Below, piece after piece: positions 49,466 through 56,221 of a stretch of 56,221 nt of DNA. A model generated the notes under the pieces. It saw only the letters and a list, made by a program, of their open reading frames with translations, searched no databases and had not been told where the DNA came from. The DNA is taken from assembly GCF_001444505.1 (NCBI RefSeq), contig NZ_LNDJ01000047.1, positions 1 to 56,221 of the forward strand, given 5' to 3'. This DNA is from Psychrobacter piscatorii (GTDB lineage: Bacteria > Pseudomonadota > Gammaproteobacteria > Pseudomonadales > Moraxellaceae). Position numbers and translations under genes: made by a program. Position 1 is the stretch's first letter. Each line of letters begins with the position of its first letter.

Positions 49466-49490
49466 GATTACTATTTGATTACTTTTTACA
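49466..49490. repeat. Right integrase arm repeat
   Basis: The 25-base block is identical to 1638-1662 at 24 positions and holds two GATTAC copies. It lies 74 bp before attR. It is probably the right arm-type binding site for the integrase. Confidence 0.65.
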
Positions 49491-49517
49491 TGCTGACGGA
49501 AAATAGCAGACAATAAA

Positions 49518-49545
49518 AAAGACCTTCAATCATTTGAAAGTCTTT
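49518..49545 (-). terminator. Phage-supplied terminator for the tRNA
   Basis: AAAGACCTTCAA (49518-49529) pairs with TTGAAAGTCTTT (49534-49545, one G-T), loop TCAT, with a T run on the minus strand (TTTTTTATTG). It now ends the tRNA transcript in place of the hairpin left behind at 1426-1456. Confidence 0.8.
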
Positions 49546-49563
49546 AATGGTATAGCTTATATC

Positions 49564-49611
49564 TGGTGGGCCCAGTAGGACTTGAACCTACGACCAAAGG
49601 ATTATGAGTCC
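49564..49611. other. attR core
   Basis: The 48-base sequence is identical to attL (1462-1509) and covers the 3' part of the tRNA, from the anticodon loop to the encoded CCA. The exact crossover inside the 48 bp cannot be read. Confidence 0.95.
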
Positions 49612-49640
49612 TCTGCTCTAACCAACTGAGCTATGGGCCC
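49564..49640 (-). tRNA. tRNA with CAT anticodon, probably tRNA-Ile2
   Basis: The 77-nt gene includes encoded CCA. Acceptor stem GGGCCCA/TGGGCCC, D stem GCTC/GAGC, anticodon loop CTCATAA, T stem GTAGG/CCTAC are all intact. C4-G69 and C5-G68 in the acceptor and the GGTCG variable region are like tRNA-Ile2, whose C34 is changed to lysidine by TilS. Elongator tRNA-Met is the alternative because the anticodon is the same. The prophage keeps the gene complete. Confidence 0.9.
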
Positions 49641-49733
49641 TAACGTTAGACGCACAATGATACCTGATTTTTTGAATTTTTCAAGTAAAAGATGGCAAGT
49701 AACCAATAAATTTTTAATCGGTTTAAAAGCGCA

Positions 49734-50546
49734 TTAAAAGCCACTACCAGCCAAAGTCAGGCTACGCCCCCCATCGATTGTGATAATTTCACCTGTGACA
49801 TAGTGTGCTTGCACCAAGTACATCACACTGTGAGCAATTTCTTCAGGTTTGCCGATTCTTTGCATAGGGATTGAGTCGATAATATTGGTTTGTTGTACTT
49901 CATCCATGGCTTGGTCGCCATTGGGGTCGGGTAAGATATTGACGCCAGGTGCAACACCATTGACGCGTATGTCTGGTGCCAGCTCTAACGCTAGCGACTG
50001 AACCATCATTCGATGCGCAGCTTTTGCCATGTTATAGACCGTATAATTGTTAAACGGTCTATCATGCGCGTGAATATCCAATAAGCTGATAATACAGCCT
50101 TGCTGATGTTTGAGATAGGGCACTAGCGCTTGGCTCAATAGTAAAGGCGCCTTGGCATTGGTTAGAAGTAATTCATCCCACTGGGTATAATCAATGTTAC
50201 CAAGCGGGCTTGGGTAGAACCGTGACGCATTGTGTACCAGTACATCTAGCTGTCCAAAGGCTTCTATGATATTTTTAACAAAATCCTCTAACGCTGCACC
50301 ATGATTGACTACTGCCAAATCCGCAACAATAACCACTGCGCTATTAGCACGGCTTTTGTTAAGTTGGTCAGCTAAGCTATTAGCTTCTTTTTCGCTACGA
50401 TGACAATGAATAATGACACGGTAGCCTTGAGTGTGCGCTGCTCTGATAATTGCCGCACCGATGCGCTTAGCGCTACCGGTTACCAACATCACCGGAGGTT
50501 GGATGTCAGTATTCTTTGATAGCAGAGTGTTAGGTTCTTGGTTCAT
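49734..50546 (-). CDS. Pteridine reductase-like SDR (FolM-type)
   Basis: The 270-aa short-chain dehydrogenase has the cofactor motif TGSAKRIG near residue 25, NASRFY at about 110, and catalytic YNMAKAAHRMM. A TGSAKRIG start is typical for pteridine reductases of the FolM/Ptr1 type, which reduce dihydrobiopterin/dihydromonapterin. The exact substrate is uncertain. It is host DNA, co-directional with cca and only 26 bases downstream. Confidence 0.82.
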   Translation of the reverse strand: MNQEPNTLLSKNTDIQPPVMLVTGSAKRIGAAIIRAAHTQGYRVIIHCHRSEKEANSLADQLNKSRANSAVVIVADLAVVNHGAALEDFVKNIIEAFGQLDVLVHNASRFYPSPLGNIDYTQWDELLLTNAKAPLLLSQALVPYLKHQQGCIISLLDIHAHDRPFNNYTVYNMAKAAHRMMVQSLALELAPDIRVNGVAPGVNILPDPNGDQAMDEVQQTNIIDSIPMQRIGKPEEIAHSVMYLVQAHYVTGEIITIDGGRSLTLAGSGF

Positions 50547-50572
50547 AGTGACAATGTTTTTTAAAATGCTTT

Positions 50573-51751
50573 TTAATAGGTGTCATGCGCTTGTAAGTGT
50601 TCAATTCTGCTTTGACGTAAGGCTGCTCCGATGGCTGGCCCTTTAAGATCTGGTGCAATATCTGTCATACCGATTGCATGAAAGCTATTTAATGCTAGCA
50701 TCATCTGACGGTGCTGTGTTGCCAGCTGTAAGACGTGACTGCACACAAGGAGCTGTGACAGCTTATCTGGCTCTTTATGAGCACCACAAGCTTGTATAAG
50801 GTCAATCTTTTTGGCAGCGCTCAGACTGTTTATCATGCTCAGCGTTTCGGCTTGCTGAGCGAATAGGGTAGCGAACTGCGTATGCGCTTTGGGGACTTTA
50901 GCTTTATTACCGATATCATTGATATCTCTTAGCGCTTTTGATTGGTCATGCGTATGTTCATTATTAAATAGTGACGGGGTCAGGCTGACCACTAACAGGG
51001 CCCAACGCTGCGGCAAGTTTAGGCGCATTTGGCCTGCAAAATATAATGCTGTCTGAACCGTCTCTCGTATATGAGTGTCCTCCCAAGCATCATGCAATGG
51101 GGCAAAGTACTCTGTAAGCGCACCAATCTCAAACAATTGCTGCCAGTATACTTGCGGTGATAGTTGCATCGTTGCACGGCTCGACTCTTGCCAGATACGT
51201 TCCGCACTCAAATGAGCAAGCTCTCCTGAGTTGACCAGTTGACGCATTAGGGTCAAGGTGTCTTCCGCAATGGTAAAACCCAAATCATAATAACGCCCGT
51301 AAAATCGAGCCGTCCTCAGCACTCGTAATGGGTCTTCGCTAAAAGCGCCAGACACATGGCGCAGTATGTGACTCTCTAAATCTTGTAATCCTCCGTAATA
51401 GTCAATGACATCGCCACTGACAGGGGTATCATCGGTGAGACTCACAACCTCGATAGCCATTGCATTGATGGTCAGATCACGGCGCTGCAAATCCTCTTTT
51501 AAACTAACATTAGGACTGGCATGTACGCTAAAGCCTTTATATCCTGAGCCTTGCTTGCGCTCTGTACGTGCAAGGGCATACTCTTCATGAGTGGTGGGGT
51601 GCAAAAACACAGGGAAGTCCGCACCTACTTGTTGAAACCCTGCATCAAGCATCTCTGAGACAGTTGCACCAACGACGACGAAGTCTTTATCTTTGACAGG
51701 TTGTTGTAATAGTTGATCTCGAACCGCTCCACCCACAAGATAAATTTGCAT
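50573..51751 (-). CDS. cca: CCA tRNA nucleotidyltransferase
   Basis: The 392-aa enzyme adds or repairs the 3' CCA of tRNAs. The N-terminal class II nucleotidyltransferase motif is YLVGGAVRDQLL (residues 4-15) with the DKDFVVVG and RRDLTINAMA segments and the EDPLRVLRTARF motif. It is somewhat shorter than the E. coli enzyme (about 412 aa). It probably forms an operon with the SDR gene. A host housekeeping gene. Confidence 0.95.
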   Translation of the reverse strand: MQIYLVGGAVRDQLLQQPVKDKDFVVVGATVSEMLDAGFQQVGADFPVFLHPTTHEEYALARTERKQGSGYKGFSVHASPNVSLKEDLQRRDLTINAMAIEVVSLTDDTPVSGDVIDYYGGLQDLESHILRHVSGAFSEDPLRVLRTARFYGRYYDLGFTIAEDTLTLMRQLVNSGELAHLSAERIWQESSRATMQLSPQVYWQQLFEIGALTEYFAPLHDAWEDTHIRETVQTALYFAGQMRLNLPQRWALLVVSLTPSLFNNEHTHDQSKALRDINDIGNKAKVPKAHTQFATLFAQQAETLSMINSLSAAKKIDLIQACGAHKEPDKLSQLLVCSHVLQLATQHRQMMLALNSFHAIGMTDIAPDLKGPAIGAALRQSRIEHLQAHDTY

Positions 51752-51803
51752 AAAAGCCTCTTCTTATTGAACCGATATCAGCGGCCCAATCGCAATAAAT
51801 CAA

Positions 51804-51882
51804 AAAACCGCCCATGCGTGATGTGCATTGGCCGGTTTTAGTATAGCAAAAAGGCCCTGCCAATGGATGACAGAGCCCTTTT
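51804..51882 (-). terminator. Terminators between cca and maeB
   Basis: Two hairpins lie in this gap. One at 51804-51839 pairs AAAACCG with CGGTTTT. One at 51848-51882 pairs AAAAGG..GCCC with GGGC..TTTT. Both have T runs on the minus strand; the second ends the maeB message. Confidence 0.7.
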
Positions 51883-51915
51883 GAATCACATAATCATACG
51901 AAGTAGGACGTCTGA

Positions 51916-54234
51916 TTATTTTTCGCTTTCTAAATCTTGTGCTTCAGTCACAGTCAATGCCGTCATATTGACGATACCGCGAGCAGTCGCTGATGGCGTC
52001 AAGATATGTACTGGCTTATTCGTACCTAACAAGATAGGTCCAATAGACGCACTGCTGGTTGCCGTTTTAAGTAAATTAAAGGCAATATTTGAGGCGTCAA
52101 GCGTTGGCAAGATCAGCAAGTTCGCAGCGCCTTTTAGTGGGCTTGATGGCATATCGTTTAGGCGGATATGTTCATTCAGTGCGGCATCTCCTTGCATCTC
52201 GCCTTCAAAATCAAAGTCGACATTCATGTCAGTTAGTAGCTCATGAACCTTGCGCATTTTGACCGCGCTGGCAAGATTTGAAGCGCCAAAGTTTGAATGA
52301 GAGACTAATGCAACACGTGGCGTGATACCAAAACGGCGGATTTGATCGGCAGCCAGAACGGTCATCTCAGCCAACTGCTCAGCGGTTGGATCTTCATGCA
52401 CGTACGTATCAGCGATAAAGATGTTGCGATCTTGCATCAATACGGCATTCATCGAATAAAAATCATTGATGCCTTCTTTTTTGCCAATGACGCTTTCGAC
52501 ATACTTTAGGTGCATCTGGTAGTCACTAAAGGTACCACAAACCATACCGTCAGCATCACCGTTGTCAACCAATAAAGAACCAATCAACGTGGTTTTACGG
52601 CGAACATCACGACGAGCAAGCTCGATACTCACGCCGCGGCGCTTGTTTTTCTCGTAGTAGCCCTGCCAGTAGTCTTTGTAGCGAGGATCATCATCTTGGT
52701 TGACGATCGTGATGTTTTCGCCATCTTTTAGACGTAAGCCCAACTTATTGATGTGATCGTTGATGACTGCTGGACGACCAACCAAGATTGGCTGAGCCAA
52801 GCCTTCATCGACGACCACTTGTACGGCCAATAAGATATTATTGTCTTCGCCTTCACAGTATACGATACGCTTTGGCGCAGACTTAGCGCGTGCAAAGATA
52901 GGCTTCATAACAAACGCAGAGTTGTAGACAAACTCAGACAGACGCTGACGATATGCCTTCATGTCTTCGATTGGCAGTGTCGCTACGCCTGAGTCCATTG
53001 CCGCTTTGGCAACCGCAGAGGCAATCTCGATGATTAGGTTTGGCTCTAGAGGGCCAGGGATTAGGTAGTCACGACCGAAGCTTTTCATCGTCTCGATGTT
53101 TCTGACGTTGGTCGTAGGGGTTGCTTCAACGTGTGCCATTGCAGCGATGGCTTTTACGCAAGCGACTTTCATCTCTTCGTTGACGGTTGTCGCACCAACA
53201 TCCAATGCACCCCGGAAGATGTATGGGAAACATAGTGCGTTGTTTACTTGGTTTGGATAATCTGAGCGACCTGTTGCCATGATGACGTCTGGACGTACCG
53301 CATGTGCCAATTCTGGCATGATTTCAGGTGTTGGGTTGGCAAGTGCAAAGACGATAGGGTCTTTTGCCATACGGCGAACCATATCTTCTGATAGTGTACC
53401 GGGCATTGATAGGCCTAGGAACATATCCACATCGTCCATCACTTCTTCGATAGAGGTAGCGGTTGTCTCACGAGCATAACGTTGTTTGGTTTCATCAAGG
53501 TTTTCACGACTAGTGCTGATAATGCCGCGTGAATCTGAAACAATAATGTTGTTTTTATTAACACCAAGCGCGCAAATGATGTCTAGACAAGAGATGGCGG
53601 CTGCACCTGCACCTGAACAGACAACTTTAATTTCTTCGATTTTTTTGCCAGTGATCAATAGCGCATTAAGCATCGCTGCGGCAACAATGATTGACGTACC
53701 ATGCTGGTCATCATGGAACACAGGAATGTTCATACGCTCACGTAATACGCGCTCAATTTTGAAACATTCTGGTGCTTTGATATCTTCTAAGTTGATACCA
53801 CCAAAGGTAGGCTCAAGAGAAGCAACAGCTTCGATGAACTTATCTGGATCATTTTGGTCAATTTCAATATCAAAAACGTCGATACCTGCGAACTTTTTGA
53901 ATAGAACGCCTTTACCTTCCATCACTGGTTTTGATGCCAATGGACCGATATTGCCCAGACCTAGTACGGCAGTACCGTTAGTGATGACACCAACTAAGTT
54001 GTTACGTGCCGTATATTTAGAAGCGAGCTTTGGGTCTTTTTGGATCTCAAGACACGGTACAGCCACACCTGGAGAGTAGGCGAGTGCCAGATCGCGTTGG
54101 TTAGCCAGCTGCTTAGTTGGAGTTACTGAGATTTTACCTGGGCGTGGAAACTCATGGTAATGTAAGGCAGCTTGTTCAAACTGCTCTTTTTCTGTACTGA
54201 GGTTATCCGTATTCGAAGTGGTATCGTCATTCAT
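51916..54234 (-). CDS. maeB: NADP-dependent malic enzyme with phosphotransacetylase-like tail
   Basis: The 772-aa enzyme oxidatively decarboxylates malate to pyruvate. The N-terminal malic domain shows [15 protein letters not shown] and [17 protein letters not shown], then the NADP-binding domain ([16 protein letters not shown]). From about residue 440 a phosphate acetyl/butyryltransferase-like domain ([17 protein letters not shown]... [10 protein letters not shown] type) follows, normally regulatory in MaeB. The start at 54234 is preferred, because the longer frame adds an unlikely hydrophobic N-terminus. An ATG at 54246 is possible. A host gene. Confidence 0.93.
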   Translation of the reverse strand: MNDDTTSNTDNLSTEKEQFEQAALHYHEFPRPGKISVTPTKQLANQRDLALAYSPGVAVPCLEIQKDPKLASKYTARNNLVGVITNGTAVLGLGNIGPLASKPVMEGKGVLFKKFAGIDVFDIEIDQNDPDKFIEAVASLEPTFGGINLEDIKAPECFKIERVLRERMNIPVFHDDQHGTSIIVAAAMLNALLITGKKIEEIKVVCSGAGAAAISCLDIICALGVNKNNIIVSDSRGIISTSRENLDETKQRYARETTATSIEEVMDDVDMFLGLSMPGTLSEDMVRRMAKDPIVFALANPTPEIMPELAHAVRPDVIMATGRSDYPNQVNNALCFPYIFRGALDVGATTVNEEMKVACVKAIAAMAHVEATPTTNVRNIETMKSFGRDYLIPGPLEPNLIIEIASAVAKAAMDSGVATLPIEDMKAYRQRLSEFVYNSAFVMKPIFARAKSAPKRIVYCEGEDNNILLAVQVVVDEGLAQPILVGRPAVINDHINKLGLRLKDGENITIVNQDDDPRYKDYWQGYYEKNKRRGVSIELARRDVRRKTTLIGSLLVDNGDADGMVCGTFSDYQMHLKYVESVIGKKEGINDFYSMNAVLMQDRNIFIADTYVHEDPTAEQLAEMTVLAADQIRRFGITPRVALVSHSNFGASNLASAVKMRKVHELLTDMNVDFDFEGEMQGDAALNEHIRLNDMPSSPLKGAANLLILPTLDASNIAFNLLKTATSSASIGPILLGTNKPVHILTPSATARGIVNMTALTVTEAQDLESEK

Positions 54235-54585
54235 AATAATTGCCATGGTTGGAATAAATTGGAATAAATTAAATGGTGATAAAAAACGTCTAACCCTCAG
54301 AAATAATTGAATGATTATAATCATCAGCAAAGGGCTTTGAACGTTAAATGACTAACGACCATCGGAATCACGGTCGTTGATCAAAAATCAGGTCAAAAAA
54401 GCAATCTAGCAAAAATAGTCATTCTACCATTATTGGCAATTCGCTGCCTAGTCGACCGTATGGAAGCCTGCGAATAATATAATAAAATGATATTCGTTAT
54501 TTATCTGGTTGATAATGCCAAAAAACACAGACAAATATCAACCTTAATTTGATAATATTTCAAAATATTACAGTATACATCCATA
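54235..54585. other. Intergenic region upstream of maeB
   Basis: About 350 AT-rich bases between the maeB and selO genes, both on the minus strand. It must hold the maeB promoter and the selO 3' end, but I see no clear consensus promoter, repeat or small gene. Confidence 0.5.
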
Positions 54586-56067
54586 TTAAGATGAGCAGCT
54601 AATAGGCATTTGCGGTATGTTCGGCGCCGGTGTACTCGTATCGAGATCAGTCGCGATATCTTGGACGTGATAAGGATTAGCTAGCAGGCGATAGACACGA
54701 TCGACTTCTTCAAACTGACCTTGCTCTGCGGCAGTAATGGCACGCTGCGCCATACTATTACGCAAAACGTACACAGGGTTATTGGTCTGCATATCATTAA
54801 TTGCTTGCTCAGTTGATGATTGCTCAACCTGTGCCAGATAACGTATAGACCAATCTTGCCACACTTGCTTTGCATCACTGCTTAATTCAGTAGTCATGGT
54901 AGTCAGTAATTTTTGCTCATATGGGTGATCGTTCGGCGCGACCAAACCGAGGAGCGCACGGAAACTATTGGTATAATCGAGCAAGTTGTCTTCTAACAAC
55001 GTTAACCATTCAAAAGCCAAGCTCAAACTCTCACTCTGGTGAGGCAGTCCAAGCTTGCGGCATAGACCTTGCTGATAATGCTGCATAAAGGTTGCTTCGT
55101 AAGGTGCCAAGCACTCAGAGAGCGTCTCACGGCTAATACCTTGCAGGCGCATAAAATGCGGCAGCCAAACGTTCAGATTCCAATGACCGATAGCAGGCTG
55201 ATTCTGATAAGCGTAGCGACCATTATGGTCAGAGTGATTGTTAATCCATGCAGGATTGAAGCGCTCCATAAAGCCAAACGGCCCGAAATCCAAAGTGCTA
55301 CCTGTAATAGATAAGTTATCCGTGTTCATCACACCATGTGCAAAGCCAATCAGTTGCCAATCAGCAATCATCCGAGCAGTGCGCTCAACGACTGAGGTCA
55401 AAAAAGCTACTATGGGCGCATCGCTATCGCGGCACTCTGGATAATAAGTATCAATCATATAGTCGGTAAACTCACCCAGTAAGTCAGGTGCAAAGCTGGC
55501 AATCCATTCAACATGACCAAGGCGAATATGGCTATCAGCGACACGCATCAATGCCGCACCCGCTTCGATACGCTCACGGCGCACTCTCGTATCAGAGACA
55601 ACAAACCCCAACGCATTAGAAGAGGAGATACCAAGCTGCGTCAATGCGTGACCGCATAAGTACTCTCGAATCGTACTACGTAAGACCGCACGTCCGTCAC
55701 CCATGCGTGAGTAGGGCGTCAGGCCAGCCCCTTTGAGGTGCAAGTCTTGTGGTTGTCCGTTGCTATCGAGCACTTGCGCCATCAGCAAACCGCGTCCGTC
55801 ACCCAGTTGCCCAGCCCATTGTCCGAACTGATGACCTGCATATGCCATTGCCAATGGTTTAAAGTCAGATGGCACATATTGGCCACCCAATATCTCAACC
55901 CAATTGGTCATCAGATCTTCATTGTCTGCCCAACCTAATTGCTGTGCGACTTGGGTATTGAAGTGTCCAGCACGTGGAGTGTCCAGTGGCGTGGGCGGCT
56001 GCTCATGATAAAGGCGCGTGTCGAGATTGACATAAGTATTTTGATAACGCATACAGGCCGTTTCCAT
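54586..56067 (-). CDS. selO: Protein adenylyltransferase SelO (YdiU)
   Basis: The 493-aa pseudokinase-fold enzyme transfers AMP to proteins (AMPylation) and is linked to redox response. Motifs are typical: LAMAYAGHQFGQWAGQLGDG (about residues 72-91), LKGAGLTPYSRMGDGRAVLR and NTDNLSITGSTLDFGPFGF. The length fits the family (about 480-500 aa). A host gene. ATG at 56067 is used. A shorter start at 56052 (MRYQN) is possible. Confidence 0.93.
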   Translation of the reverse strand: METACMRYQNTYVNLDTRLYHEQPPTPLDTPRAGHFNTQVAQQLGWADNEDLMTNWVEILGGQYVPSDFKPLAMAYAGHQFGQWAGQLGDGRGLLMAQVLDSNGQPQDLHLKGAGLTPYSRMGDGRAVLRSTIREYLCGHALTQLGISSSNALGFVVSDTRVRRERIEAGAALMRVADSHIRLGHVEWIASFAPDLLGEFTDYMIDTYYPECRDSDAPIVAFLTSVVERTARMIADWQLIGFAHGVMNTDNLSITGSTLDFGPFGFMERFNPAWINNHSDHNGRYAYQNQPAIGHWNLNVWLPHFMRLQGISRETLSECLAPYEATFMQHYQQGLCRKLGLPHQSESLSLAFEWLTLLEDNLLDYTNSFRALLGLVAPNDHPYEQKLLTTMTTELSSDAKQVWQDWSIRYLAQVEQSSTEQAINDMQTNNPVYVLRNSMAQRAITAAEQGQFEEVDRVYRLLANPYHVQDIATDLDTSTPAPNIPQMPISCSS

Positions 56068-56221
56068 TAAAATATAAAAGTGAGAATGTCACTATAACAT
56101 AGCACTCATATGGCATCGTTGCACTCTGTCCATCTCTTGTAATATCTAGCCAAAAAATAAAACTAGCTACTTTGGGTGAGCTGAGTTTAGTGGATTATAG
56201 TCGAACCACTATTAAAGTGTT

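Larger units (their letters stand above)
1462..49611. mobile_element. Complete tRNA-integrated temperate prophage (siphovirus-like)
   Basis: A 48-bp perfect direct repeat (1462-1509 and 49564-49611) bounds the element. The right copy is the 3' part of an intact tRNA gene. Between the repeats there is a full temperate-phage gene set: integrase, excisionase-like HTH, CI/Cro/CII-like regulators, recombination and replication genes, Q-like antiterminator, terminase, portal, capsid, tail tube, tape measure, holin candidates and endolysin. No essential module appears truncated. The head genes resemble Mu (gp28/gp29/gpF-like) and lambda (gpE/gpD-like), but integration is site-specific and no Mu transposase is present. 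No sheath gene is seen, which suggests a non-contractile tail. It looks potentially inducible (inference). Confidence 0.95.

Noticed and set aside
53486..54079. Long plus-strand open frame opposite maeB (197 aa)
   Set aside because: It mirrors the conserved malic enzyme coding sequence and has no ribosome site or recognisable protein features. It is a codon-bias shadow.

Overview
The window is one almost complete temperate prophage of about 48.1 kb (1462-49611) in a gammaproteobacterial chromosome. The host is probably a Psychrobacter-like member of the Moraxellaceae. This is inferred from the style of the flanking housekeeping proteins (pteridine-reductase-like SDR, Cca, MaeB-type malic enzyme, SelO), the moderate GC content and the gene density. 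A 48-bp direct repeat bounds the element. The right copy lies inside an intact minus-strand tRNA with a CAT anticodon (49564-49640, probably tRNA-Ile2). The left copy (1462-1509) is only the 3' part of that tRNA. Left of attL lies a second, different tyrosine recombinase gene (33-1208), so at least two elements have used this tRNA in tandem.

Layout inside the prophage: (1) integrase, plus strand, next to attL. (2) A long leftward early operon (11615 to 2928) driven by a near-consensus promoter at 11754-11782. It carries a recombination and replication module: Sak4-like ATPase, DUF669 SSB-like protein, DUF2303 protein, Cas4-like Fe-S PD-(D/E)XK nuclease, SF2 helicase and many small zinc-ribbon or unknown proteins. 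An excisionase-like HTH protein lies at the far end. (3) An accessory block (11.9-16.5 kb): a zinc-ribbon membrane protein, a C5-cytosine methyltransferase convergent with a translationally coupled DUF262 plus HEPN gene pair (AT-rich, probably acquired), and two exported proteins downstream of cI. (4) The immunity region: S24-type CI repressor, operators, Cro-like and CII-like genes. (5) A rightward replication operon with a Prim-Pol/helicase, a striking 236-bp concentric palindrome directly after its stop codon, RusA, a dNMP-kinase-like protein and a Q-like antiterminator, followed by a lambda-like late promoter and terminator. (6) Late genes: small and large terminase, Mu-like portal and minor head proteins, S49 capsid protease, decoration protein, gpE-type capsid, Mu-like connector and tail proteins, tail tube, several large tail and hub proteins with internal repeats, a candidate -1 frameshift tail chaperone, a lipoprotein inserted before the tape measure, two membrane proteins (holin candidates) and a GH108 endolysin. 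No tail sheath gene is seen, so the particle is probably a siphovirus.

How it works together: CI and Cro control the lytic decision. The left operon supplies recombination, nuclease and helicase functions. The right operon starts replication and, through Q, turns on late structural and lysis genes. In the lysogen the cI-side minus-strand genes and the methyltransferase/DUF262/HEPN cassette could be expressed and protect the host against other phages. The two strongest candidates for undescribed biology are that cassette and the concentric palindrome after the primase gene.
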